From G963666705 sp963666705 (GTDB lineage: Bacteria > Pseudomonadota > Alphaproteobacteria > CADEGL01): a DNA stretch of 64,000 bases. Below are positions 53,369 to 61,347 of the stretch, piece by piece. Under the pieces are notes generated by a model that was not told the origin of the DNA, searched no databases, and worked only from the letters and a program-made list of their open reading frames with translations. Position 1 is the stretch's first letter. Each line of letters begins with the position of its first letter. The DNA is taken from assembly GCA_963666705.2 (NCBI GenBank), contig CAXXKO010000004.1, forward strand, positions 223,472 through 287,471, written 5' to 3'. The position numbers and the translations under genes are program-made.

Positions 53369-54610
53369 TCAATCGCCCGCGGCGGCGAAGGTGTGCTGGC
53401 GGCGCCCGCGCCGCTGGCGTCGGAAGAGGGTGGAGACGAGCGCCAGGTTGGCGACGTTGAAGGCCAGGCCGGTCAGGAAGGCATCGGCGTAGGAGCCGGT
53501 CCGATCGAAGATATAGCCACCGAGCCAGCCGCCGATGGCCATGCCGAGCGTGCCGCCGAGGAACACGATCGCCATGCGCCAGGCGGCCCCCCGCTCGGGG
53601 AAGATCTCGCGCACGATGATGGCATAGCTCGGCACGATGCCGCCGTATCCGAGGCCGAACAGCACGGCGACGGCATAGATCGCCCACAGCTCGCGCACGA
53701 AGATGAACAGCACCAGCGCCATTGCCTGCAGGGACGAGCCGAAGAGCAGGGTGCGGAAGCCACCGACCCGGTCCGAGAGCGTGCCGAGCCCGAAGCGGCT
53801 GAAAAAGCTGACGGCCAGGATCAGGGCCAGCACCTCGGCCCCGCGCGCCATCGAATAGCCGATGTCGCTGACATGGGCGACCAGTTGGACGAGCGGCATG
53901 GCCATGGCGACGCAGCAGCAGATGATGGCCATGAAGAGAAGCGCGTTGACGAGGTCGGGGGCGAGGCCGAGCACCCGCCCGTCGTCGCCCGGCGCCCGCG
54001 CCCGCATGGGTGCGATGGGCGGCCGCCGGCGCAGCACGAGAATCAGCGGCGGCATCACGCAGGCGGCCAGGATGGCGTACCAGGTATAGGTCGTGCGCCA
54101 GCCCTCGCTCTCGTTGATGTAACGGAACAAGGGCGCCCAGAAGGTGCCGCCGATGGCCTGGCCGCTCGCCACCAATGCGACAGCCATGCCGCGGCGGCGG
54201 TCGAACCACCGGGTCGTGTTGGCCACCAGCGGGGCGAACAGCGCGCCGTTGGCGAGGAAGCCGATGAAGAGGCCGTAGGCGAGGTGGATCTCCCATTGTG
54301 TGGTGGCCTGGCTGACGATCCAGAGGCCCACGGCCATGGCCACCGCGGCGAGGAGGAGCGGCCCCGTCATTCCGTTCCGCTCCGACCACCAGCCCATGAC
54401 GATGCCGCCCAGGCCGATGCCGATCATGTTGAGGGCGTAGGCGAGCGAGGGCACCGAGCGCGGCCAGCCGAACTCGATCGCCACCTGCTTGAGCGAGACC
54501 ACCAGCAGCAGGGTGCTGCCCGAGCCGATGGTGATGAGCGGCAGCGACGCGAAGACGATGGCCCAGCCGAAACGGGTCTCGATGCTCCCGCCGCCGGCCT
54601 GGCCAGCCAA
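53369..54610 (-). CDS. MFS transporter (OFA-like / monocarboxylate type)
   Basis: A 413-residue carrier with 12 hydrophobic segments, TTG start four bases after the acyl-CoA dehydrogenase stop. ETRFGWAIVFASLPL at the start, WWSERNGMTGPLLL with the loop 2-3 motif variant, and RWFDRRRGMAVALVASGQAIGG between the spans are typical of MFS members that take up organic acids. Translational coupling with the dehydrogenase suggests import of the dehydrogenase pathway's substrate. The C-terminal tail is Arg-rich. Confidence 0.85.
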   Translation of the reverse strand: MAGQAGGGSIETRFGWAIVFASLPLITIGSGSTLLLVVSLKQVAIEFGWPRSVPSLAYALNMIGIGLGGIVMGWWSERNGMTGPLLLAAVAMAVGLWIVSQATTQWEIHLAYGLFIGFLANGALFAPLVANTTRWFDRRRGMAVALVASGQAIGGTFWAPLFRYINESEGWRTTYTWYAILAACVMPPLILVLRRRPPIAPMRARAPGDDGRVLGLAPDLVNALLFMAIICCCVAMAMPLVQLVAHVSDIGYSMARGAEVLALILAVSFFSRFGLGTLSDRVGGFRTLLFGSSLQAMALVLFIFVRELWAIYAVAVLFGLGYGGIVPSYAIIVREIFPERGAAWRMAIVFLGGTLGMAIGGWLGGYIFDRTGSYADAFLTGLAFNVANLALVSTLFRRQRRGRRQHTFAAAGD

Positions 54611-54613
54611 GCC

Positions 54614-55762
54614 TCAGTCGCCCATGCGCTTGGCGACTTCCTCGAGCATCACTTCCGTCGCGCCGCCACCGATGGTGTGGATGCGGACGTCGCGCGCCAT
54701 GCGCTCGATCGCGGTGCCGTGCATGTAGCCGGTGCCGCCGTGGAACTGCTGGCAGGCGTAGATCGCCTGGTTGACGAGCTCGCCACCCCAGGCCTTGGCC
54801 ATGGAGACCTCCTTGACGCAATCGTGGCCCTGGGCGTCGAGCCAGGCCGTGTGGTAGACGAGCTGGCGCCCGGCCTCGACCTGCGCCGCCAGCATGGCGA
54901 GGCGCTGGCGGATCGCCTGCTTGTCCCACAGGGTGCCGCCGAAGGCCTTGCGGGTCTTCACGTAGTCGAGGGTCAGCGCGATGGCCGTCTCGGCCTCGGC
55001 CATGTAGAGGGCGGCGGCCACCAGGCGCTCGGTCTGGAAGTTCTCCATGACCGAGTAGAAGCCGGCTCCCTCCTCGCCCAGCAGGGCGTCGGCGGGAAGC
55101 TTCACCTCTTCGAAGGCCAGCTCCGCCGTATCGGAGGAGTGCCAGCCCATCTTCCTGAGCTTGCGCGCGACCTTCACGCCGGGGGTATCGGTCTCGACGA
55201 TGAACATGGACATGCCGCGTGAGGGCTTGGCGTGCATATCCGTTCGCGCGGCCACGAACAGGAGGTTGCCGTGGGCGGCGTTGGTGATGAACATCTTGGT
55301 GCCCTCGAGCACCCAGCCGTTGCCCGAGCGCCGGGCCGTGGTGCGCAGGTTCTGTACGTCCGAGCCCGCCTCGGCCTCGGTAACGGCGATGGCGCTCACG
55401 GTCTTCCCGCTCAGGAGGCCGGGCCCGTAACGCTCGATCTGCGCCTCGCTGCCGGCGCGGTAGAGGTGGGGCGAGGCCATGTCGGTGTGGACCAGGACCG
55501 TGACCGAGAAGCCGCCGAAGGTGGAGCGCCCCAGCTCCTCGGCCAGGACCACCGAGGCGATGGCGTCGAGCCCCGCGCCGCCATGCTCCTCCGGCACCCG
55601 CAGGCCGAAGAAGCCGAGCGCGCCGAAGCGGCGCAGCACCTCCCGCGGGATCATGCCAGCCTCCTCCCACGCCTCGCCGTGGGGCTTCACCTCTTCCGTA
55701 ACGAAGCGGCGGAGCTGGTCGCGGATCAGACGGTGCTGGTCGTCGAGATGGATTGGATCCAA
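54614..55762 (-). CDS. Acyl-CoA dehydrogenase
   Basis: About 382 residues, FAD-dependent. Motifs: IRDQLRRFVTEEVKPHGE at the start, GFFGLRVPEEHGGAGLD, ALTVLVHTD, AVTEAEAGSDVQNL, WVLEGTKMFITNAAHGN and the C-terminal QFHGGTGYMHGTAIERMARDVRIHTIGGGATEVM. The start is taken as TTG at 55762, eight bases after the strong GGGGGAGG; ATG at 55792 is possible and the 55855 frame start is less likely. The catalytic Glu position in the YMHGT region reads as in medium/short-chain members but cannot fix chain length. Divergent from the FAD oxidoreductase gene. Confidence 0.92.
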   Translation of the reverse strand: MDPIHLDDQHRLIRDQLRRFVTEEVKPHGEAWEEAGMIPREVLRRFGALGFFGLRVPEEHGGAGLDAIASVVLAEELGRSTFGGFSVTVLVHTDMASPHLYRAGSEAQIERYGPGLLSGKTVSAIAVTEAEAGSDVQNLRTTARRSGNGWVLEGTKMFITNAAHGNLLFVAARTDMHAKPSRGMSMFIVETDTPGVKVARKLRKMGWHSSDTAELAFEEVKLPADALLGEEGAGFYSVMENFQTERLVAAALYMAEAETAIALTLDYVKTRKAFGGTLWDKQAIRQRLAMLAAQVEAGRQLVYHTAWLDAQGHDCVKEVSMAKAWGGELVNQAIYACQQFHGGTGYMHGTAIERMARDVRIHTIGGGATEVMLEEVAKRMGD

Positions 55763-55926
55763 GGCGGCCTCCCCCGATTGCGCGCGCCACATTATATCGC
55801 GGGCATCGCCTTGGCGAACGTCCGTCCCGCGCATGGCTGCGATGCCGCGATCCATTCGGCCTTTCAGGGCCGCCCGGGGAGGATCATAATGCGCGCCTCA
55901 GACCATCGATCGCGGGAGGAGGGGCC

Positions 55927-57054
55927 ATGCGCGAGTGTGACTATCTCATCATCGGGGCCGGCATCGCGGGGGCGTCGGCCGCCTATCACATCGGGAGCGG
56001 GAGCTCCATCATCATCCTCGAGCGCGAGGACCAGCTGGGCTATCACAGCACCGGCCGCTCGGCCGCCGTGTTCACCGAGAACTACGGCCCGCGCACCATG
56101 CGCGTGATGTCCAAGGTCAGCGCGCCCTTCCTGCGCAACCCCCACGAGGGCTTCAGCGATATCCCCCTGCTCCACGACATGGGCGTCATTTTCGTCGCCC
56201 GCGACGACCAGCGCGCCAGCATGGCGGCGCTGCTCAAGGATTTGCAGGAGCTCTCGGACACCCTCGTCGAGGTCACACCGGAAAGGGCTTACGAGCTGAA
56301 CCGGGTCTTGCGCCCCGGCTATGTCGCCGCCGCGGCCCACGACCCGACGACGGCGAACATGGATGTGAACGCGATCCACATGGGGTATTTGCGCAAGGCC
56401 CGAGCCGACGGCACGGAAGTGGTGACGAACGCGGAAGTCACCGCGCTCGAGCACAAGGGGGGCAAATGGCACGTGACCACCCCGGCGGGCGCGTTCGCGG
56501 CACCCGTGGTCATGAACGCGGCCGGCGCCTGGGCCGACGTGGTGGCGGATTTGGCCGGCGTGCGCCAGATCGGCCTCGTGCCCAAGCGGCGCACGGCCAT
56601 CACCTTCGATCCGCCCGCGGGCGAGGACGTCTCGACCTGGGTGGCGGTCGGGGATTGCGAGGAGCAGTGGTACTTCAAGCCCGAATCGGGCCAGGTGCTG
56701 GGCTCGCCCGCGGACGAGACGCCGATGCCGCCCCAGGACATCCAGCCCGACGAGGTGGACATCGCCCTCGTCGCCGACCGCATCCAGCGCGCCACCACCA
56801 TGGAGATCAAGCGCATCAACCGCTCCTGGGCGGGCCTGCGCAGCTTCGTGGAGGACAAATGCCCGGTGGTGGGCTTCGCGCCCGACGCGGACGGCTTCTT
56901 CTGGCTCGCGGGGCAAGGCGGCTACGGCATCCAGACCTCCTGGGCCATGGGCCTGACGGCGCGCGAGCTCGCCGCCGGCCGGTCCGTGCCGGAAAAGATC
57001 CAGGGCTTCGGCGTGACGGAAGCCGACCTGGGCCCCGAGCGGCTCTGGATCTAG
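55927..57054 (+). CDS. FAD-dependent amino-acid-oxidase-like oxidoreductase (DAO family)
   Basis: A 375-residue flavoprotein. DYLIIGAGIAGASAAYHI binds the FAD ADP part, GYHSTGRSAAVFTENYG is the substrate-facing loop, VMNAAGAWADVVADL and the C-terminal VVGFAPDADGFFWLAGQGGYGIQTS close the flavin site, as in D-amino-acid dehydrogenase or glycine-oxidase relatives. No signal peptide. The ornithine-cyclodeaminase-like gene nearby acts on related amino-acid substrates, so the pair may share a pathway (inference). The TAG stop shares its G with the start of an A element. Confidence 0.92.
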   Translation: MRECDYLIIGAGIAGASAAYHIGSGSSIIILEREDQLGYHSTGRSAAVFTENYGPRTMRVMSKVSAPFLRNPHEGFSDIPLLHDMGVIFVARDDQRASMAALLKDLQELSDTLVEVTPERAYELNRVLRPGYVAAAAHDPTTANMDVNAIHMGYLRKARADGTEVVTNAEVTALEHKGGKWHVTTPAGAFAAPVVMNAAGAWADVVADLAGVRQIGLVPKRRTAITFDPPAGEDVSTWVAVGDCEEQWYFKPESGQVLGSPADETPMPPQDIQPDEVDIALVADRIQRATTMEIKRINRSWAGLRSFVEDKCPVVGFAPDADGFFWLAGQGGYGIQTSWAMGLTARELAAGRSVPEKIQGFGVTEADLGPERLWI

Positions 57055-57163
57055 AGCGTTTCCAGTTCGACTGGAATCGCTCCAAGCCGCAAGGCGGCCC
57101 GCCGGTCGTCCGGCGCGCCCGCGCAGGCGTGGACCTCTTGGTCCGCTGCCGCGAGCGAATTAG
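57054..57163 (+). repeat. Element A, single copy
   Basis: GAGCGTTTCCAG..CTGGAATCGCTC, GCCGCAAGGCGGCC, CGGTCGTCCGGCG, GGACCTCTTGGTCC, GCCGCGAGCGAA. The first base is the last base of the FAD oxidoreductase stop codon. Followed by B (57168) and C (57228), the same set found near 4.0-4.3 kb. Confidence 0.85.
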
Positions 57164-57167
57164 CGCG

Positions 57168-57202
57168 CTAGAGTGGGTCCGATCAAAGCGGAACCGCTCT
57201 AG
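57168..57202. repeat. Element B, 35 bp
   Basis: Identical to the copy at 4308-4342 over its 35 bases, with arms CTAGAGTGGGTCCG and CGGAACCGCTCTAG. Confidence 0.8.
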
Positions 57203-57227
57203 CGGGGAAAACGCAACACATGATTCT

Positions 57228-57363
57228 CCCTCTCCCCTTGGGGAGAGGGTCGGGGTGAGGGGGAGCGCGCCCGCGCGCCGGAAGAGTCTTTCGGCCGCCT
57301 GCCGGCGGCCACGCCCTCACCCGGTGCGCTGCGCGCCCCACCCTCTCCCCGATGGGGAGAGGG
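57228..57363. repeat. Element C: MITE-like sequence
   Basis: Ends CCCTCTCCCCTTGGGGAGAG and CCCTCTCCCCGATGGGGAGA; core GAAGAGTCTTTCGGCCGCC and GCCGGCGGCCACGCCCTCA shared with 4112-4283. This copy lacks the internal duplication. It ends 22 bases from the stop codon of the convergent cyclodeaminase-like gene. Confidence 0.75.
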
Positions 57364-57384
57364 TTTAAAATCGAGCCGGCCCGC

Positions 57385-58356
57385 TCAGCTCTCGATGATG
57401 ACGCCGAGCCCCGCCGCGATCGCCTTCTCATAGGCGAGCGCCGCGATGGCCGTGTCCTGTACACCCGTCCCGGTCAGGTCGCAGAGGGTGATCTCCTCGG
57501 CGCTTTGGCGCCCCGGCGCGCGGCCGGCCGTGATCTCGCCGAGCTCCGTCACTTGGGCCTCCGCGAGGGCGGCGTGCTGCAACTCCCCCATGGCGAAGCA
57601 CTGGCTCTTGCGGTCGCATACCACCCGGCCGGCCGCCTCGGGCACGCCCGGCCCGAGCTCGCGCTTGCCGGCGAGGTCGGCGCCCATGGCGGTGATGTGG
57701 AGGCCCGGGTGCAGCCAGCCAGCCTCGATGATGGGCTCGCGCGAGGGCGTCGTCGTCACCACCACCTGGCTCTCGCGCACCAGGGTCTCGGCATCGACGG
57801 CCACCACTTCGACGCCGAGCTCGGCCGGCATCTCCGCCACATAGGCCGCGACGCCGGGCGCATCGATGCCGTGGATGAGCAGGCGGCCGAAGTCCCGCAC
57901 CTCCTTGAGGCCGCGCATCTGGTAGCGCGCCTGGGGGCCCGAGCCGATGACGCCCGCCGTCTCGATGCGCTTGGGTGCCAGGTGCTCGGCGACCACGGCG
58001 CCCGCGGCGCCCGTGCGCACGTCCGTGAGATAGGCGTTGTCGAGGAGGACGGCGGCGACGACCCCGGTGCGGGCACTCACCAGCACCACGCTCGCGGGCG
58101 AGTTGGGCAGGCCGAGCTTGTGGTTGTCGAAGAAGCCGGCGCCGATCTTGACCGCGAAATGGTCGAGCCCGCGGGCGTAGGCGCTCTTGATGTCCACGTC
58201 GCCCCTGTGCTCGGGCACCGCGATATGCATGATGGGCGGCATCTCCACCTGGCCGTCGGCGAGCCAGGTGAACGCTTCCTCGATGGCGGCGACGGCCTCC
58301 GCGTCCACGCCCACGCAGGCCCGCAGCTCCGCCTCGGTTAGAATGGTGACGGGCAT
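57385..58356 (-). CDS. Ornithine cyclodeaminase / mu-crystallin family protein
   Basis: A 323-residue NAD(P)-binding protein. The substrate half has HIAVPEHRGDVDIKSAY and FAVKIGAGFFDN, the cofactor half has AGVIGSGPQARYQMRGL, and the LTDVRTGAAGAVVAEHLAP and LCDLTGTGVQDTAIA blocks are also diagnostic. It could be a true ornithine cyclodeaminase, a ketimine reductase or an ectoine-utilisation EutC relative; the sequence alone does not decide. GGAGGAGCAC precedes the ATG. Divergent from the luciferase-like gene, convergent with the FAD oxidoreductase across the repeats. Confidence 0.9.
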   Translation of the reverse strand: MPVTILTEAELRACVGVDAEAVAAIEEAFTWLADGQVEMPPIMHIAVPEHRGDVDIKSAYARGLDHFAVKIGAGFFDNHKLGLPNSPASVVLVSARTGVVAAVLLDNAYLTDVRTGAAGAVVAEHLAPKRIETAGVIGSGPQARYQMRGLKEVRDFGRLLIHGIDAPGVAAYVAEMPAELGVEVVAVDAETLVRESQVVVTTTPSREPIIEAGWLHPGLHITAMGADLAGKRELGPGVPEAAGRVVCDRKSQCFAMGELQHAALAEAQVTELGEITAGRAPGRQSAEEITLCDLTGTGVQDTAIAALAYEKAIAAGLGVIIES

Positions 58357-58464
58357 GTGCTCCTCCCTGTAGGAATGGCCCGCTTTATATCACGGCATCG
58401 CGAAAATCGACGGCCCGCCGCTCGAAATGGTAGTTTCGGGCGAACCCGCGCGAGAGGTGAGATC

Positions 58465-59394
58465 ATGACGGCGACCCATGAGCTGCGATTCCTGGTCCTG
58501 GCATTGCCCAACGTCCCTTGGGGCGACTTTCTGGCAAGCGTCGAGAATATCGAGGATCTGGGCTTCGACGTGGTCGGGGTGGCGGACCATTTCGTGGATT
58601 GGACCAACCCGCCCAGGCCCTGGTTCGAGGCATGGACCCTGCTGGGAGCGATGGCGCGGGAGACCAAGCGCATCCGCATCACCACCACGGTGAGCCAGAT
58701 TCCCCTGCGGCCCCCGGCCATGTTCGCGCGCCAGGCCCTCACGGTGGACCATCTTTCCGACGGCCGGCTCGAGCTGGGACTCGGGATCGGCCTGCCGATC
58801 GACCCCTCCTACGAGATGATGGGCGTCCCCAACTGGACGCCCAAGGAGCGCGTGGACCGGTTCGGGGAATATGTCGAGATCGTCGACCGGATGCTTTCGA
58901 ACGAGGTGACCACCTTCAACGGGCGCTACTACGAGGTCGAGGGCGCGGTGATGAACCCGCGCCCGGTCCAAAGCCCCCGCCCGCCCCTGACCATCGCGGC
59001 CATGGGCACCCGGATGCTGAAGCTGACCGCGCGGTACGCTGATATCTGGAACAGCTTGAGCTTCTCGGCCGACTTCGAGGAACAGCTCGAGGAGACGCGC
59101 GCCCGGGTCGCCCTCCTCGACGAGCATTGCGCGGCCCTCGGCCGGGAACCGGCCTCCTTGCGCCGGTCCTACATGATGTTCGACGCCAACGCGCGGCCGA
59201 GCGGCGGCTCGATCGCCTACTACGAATCGGAAAATCTGTTCGTCAATATGGTCCAGCGCGTGACGGCGCTCGGGATCTCGGAGATCGGCCTCTACTACCC
59301 GGCCCTCGACGCGCAGCTGCCCAAGTTCGAGCGCATCGCGAAAGAGGTCATCCCGCAACTGAAGGCCGACTTCGCCGCGCGGGCTAAAGGCTGA
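58465..59394 (+). CDS. LLM-class (luciferase-like) flavin-dependent oxidoreductase
   Basis: A 309-residue TIM-barrel monooxygenase-like protein. ENIEDLGFDVVGVADHF, ITTTVSQIPLRPPAMFARQALTVDHLSDGRLELGLGIG (key part DHLSDGRLELGLG), NGRYYEVEGAVMNPRPVQ and IAAMGTRMLKLTARYADIWN are the usual LLM blocks in order. ATG at 58465 follows GAGAGGTGAG. The flavin may be FMN or F420; substrate unknown. Last typical chromosomal gene before the insertion-sequence zone. Confidence 0.9.
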   Translation: MTATHELRFLVLALPNVPWGDFLASVENIEDLGFDVVGVADHFVDWTNPPRPWFEAWTLLGAMARETKRIRITTTVSQIPLRPPAMFARQALTVDHLSDGRLELGLGIGLPIDPSYEMMGVPNWTPKERVDRFGEYVEIVDRMLSNEVTTFNGRYYEVEGAVMNPRPVQSPRPPLTIAAMGTRMLKLTARYADIWNSLSFSADFEEQLEETRARVALLDEHCAALGREPASLRRSYMMFDANARPSGGSIAYYESENLFVNMVQRVTALGISEIGLYYPALDAQLPKFERIAKEVIPQLKADFAARAKG

Positions 59395-59658
59395 GCACGG
59401 CCACGCGGTGCGGGCGAGGCCTAGCCGATCCGTGATCTGGAGGGAACACTCCGTGACCGAAGCTAAGAAGTCGAAAAATTCTCACCACCAGACAACTTGA
59501 AGTCCGTCGAAACCGAATATTACCTTCATAATCTTCCACGACTTACGGTCGCAAATTGTAGTAGGGAAAGAAGGTGTTGATCGAATGCTGGTTAAGAATC
59601 AAATTAAGCCTCCAGGTACGGGCACGCCGGCCGCCTTAAGTTATTTCAGGAGCTATCA
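59395..59658. other. AT-rich gap without a recognised gene
   Basis: After the luciferase-like gene, base composition drops sharply (AAAAATTCTCACC, GAATATTACCTTC, AAATTAAGCC). No reading frame of note, no RNA signature. It continues past the first IS4 copy into the AT-rich stretch at 60984-61330, so both were one foreign segment before the insertion. Confidence 0.6.
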
Positions 59659-60983
59659 CACTAGTGTCCGGTTAACTGCGGCGGTTTTCCGGTTAGTGGG
59701 TTGTGGTTAAACGTTCTTTCGGGATATTCGCGTGTCACCGACTTGAACTCCCGGTGTTAAGCCAGACATGCTCCTGCCTTCCCGGTCAGGAGCATGGCTC
59801 ATGTATGCAGGCAAGATCGTTTTCGCCCAGGTGATCGACCATCTGCTCGTGCACAGCTTGCGCCGTTGCGTCCACCGCTACGGCGGCGATCGCAGGCTGC
59901 GAAGCTTCTCCTGCCTCGATCGGTATCTGTGCATGGCCTTCGCGCAGCTGACCTATCGCGAGAGCCTGCGCGACATCGAGGCCTGCCTGCGCGCCCAGCA
60001 CACCAAGCTCTACCACATGGGCATCCGCGGGCGCGTCGCCCGCGCCACCTTGGCCGACGCCAACGAGAGGCGCGACTGGCGCATCCATGCCGACTTCGCC
60101 CAGGCGCTGATCCGCATCGCCCGGCCGCTCTATGCCCAAGACAGCTTCGGCCTCGAGCTCGACCACACCGTCTATGCCCTCGACTCGACCACCATCGACC
60201 TCTGCCTCGCGGTCTTCCCCTGGGCCCCGTTCCAGCGCACCAAGGCCGCCATCAAGCTCCACACCCTCTTGGATCTGCGCGGCAATATCCCAACTTTCAT
60301 CCATATCAGCGACGGCCGATGGCACGACGTGAGGGTGCTCGACGAGCTGGTCCCCGAGCCCGGCGCCTTCTACGTCCTGGACCGCGGATACATCCATTTC
60401 GCCCGCCTCCATCGCCTGAGCCAGGGCGCCGCCTTCTTCGTCGTCCGGGCACGGGCCAAGTTCCAGTTCCGCAGGATCGCGTCCCGCGCAATCGACAAGA
60501 CCACCGGCCTGCGCTGCGACCAGACCATCCGCACCGCCGGCCAGCACACCGCCACCGACTACCCGGACAGGCTCCGCCGCGTCCGATACCGCGACCCCGA
60601 GAGCGGCAAGGCCTTCACCTTCCTGACCAACAACTTCACCCTGCCGGCGCTGACCATCGCCCAGCTCTACAAATGCCGCTGGCAGGTCGAGCTGTTCTTC
60701 AAATGGATCAAGCAGCACCTGCGCATCAAGCGCTTCTACGGCACCTCCGAGAACGCCGTCAAATCCCAGATCTGGATCGCCGTCTCCGTCTATGTGTTGA
60801 TCGCCATCGTCAAGAAGCGCTTGGCTATCAACGCCAGCCTCTACACAATCCTCCAGGTCCTCAGCCTCACCGTCTTCGAAAAAACACCGCTCCTTCAATT
60901 GCTTACAAATCTAGAAACCACGACACCAATCCACCCCCATGCTAACCAATTGAATCTATTCGACTATTAACCGGACACTAGTG
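59659..60983 (+). mobile_element. IS4-family insertion sequence, copy 1 (complete)
   Basis: 1325 bp with terminal inverted repeats CACTAGTGTCCGGTTAA / TTAACCGGACACTAGTG. It is flanked by the target duplication GAGCTATCA (9 or 10 bp depending on the end base), at 59650-59658 and 60984-60992. One transposase gene. Confidence 0.95.
59768..60970 (+). CDS. IS4-family transposase, copy 1
   Basis: A 400-residue DDE transposase with an N-terminal DUF4372-like region (HSLRRCVHRYGGDRRLRSFS, FAQLTYRESLRDIEACL). The catalytic residues lie in VYALDSTTIDLC, FYVLDRGYIHFARL and in the YREK-type signature YKCRWQVELFFKWIKQHL. Complete. It differs from copy 2 in two residues (Leu/Pro in VIDHLxVHS and in TNxETTT). 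Confidence 0.95.
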   Translation: MLLPSRSGAWLMYAGKIVFAQVIDHLLVHSLRRCVHRYGGDRRLRSFSCLDRYLCMAFAQLTYRESLRDIEACLRAQHTKLYHMGIRGRVARATLADANERRDWRIHADFAQALIRIARPLYAQDSFGLELDHTVYALDSTTIDLCLAVFPWAPFQRTKAAIKLHTLLDLRGNIPTFIHISDGRWHDVRVLDELVPEPGAFYVLDRGYIHFARLHRLSQGAAFFVVRARAKFQFRRIASRAIDKTTGLRCDQTIRTAGQHTATDYPDRLRRVRYRDPESGKAFTFLTNNFTLPALTIAQLYKCRWQVELFFKWIKQHLRIKRFYGTSENAVKSQIWIAVSVYVLIAIVKKRLAINASLYTILQVLSLTVFEKTPLLQLLTNLETTTPIHPHANQLNLFDY

Positions 60984-61020
60984 GAGCTATCATGCAATAA
61001 ATAGCTTCGGCAGCTGGGTT

Positions 61021-61347
61021 ATGTTTATGGCCGAGTCTATGGACTCGATGAGAGACATCGCCAGCAAGGCACTTGCATCCGGTGAAAGCGAAACAGCCAG
61101 GAAATTTCGAAAGGAACAAGAAGGGAAAACACCTTATGGTATGATAGACGAGCTTGAGAAAAACCGTCAATTCTTCCTAGAAATTATTATTTCTCGACAC
61201 GTAGATAATTACCTAAATTATATATCTGACTTGCTTACCCAAATTTTTTCTTCGCGCCCAGAAACTCTAAGGTCGTCCGAGAAAGTTGAAATCGAGGAAG
61301 TGCTTCGGCACACTTCGCTAGATGATTTTACACTAGTGTCCGGTTAA
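61021..61347 (+). CDS. Truncated AT-rich ORF of unknown function between the two IS4 copies
   Basis: 108 codons; the last four (LVSG) and the stop come from the end of IS4 copy 2, so the original gene was longer and was cut at 61330. The protein is charged and helical (MDSMRDIASKALASG, ETARKFRKEQEGK, then EKNRQFFLEIIISRHVDNYL and EVLRHTSLDDF). No family is recognised with confidence; the C-terminal part recalls HEPN-like helical proteins, but weakly. Codon use is AT-rich, unlike the chromosome. Its upstream region was cut by IS4 copy 1. Confidence 0.55.
   Translation: MFMAESMDSMRDIASKALASGESETARKFRKEQEGKTPYGMIDELEKNRQFFLEIIISRHVDNYLNYISDLLTQIFSSRPETLRSSEKVEIEEVLRHTSLDDFTLVSG

Noticed and set aside
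59786..60898. 370-codon antisense frame inside IS4 copy 1 (and its twin in copy 2)
   Set aside because: A shadow of the transposase gene, Asp/Gly/Ala-rich without domain features.
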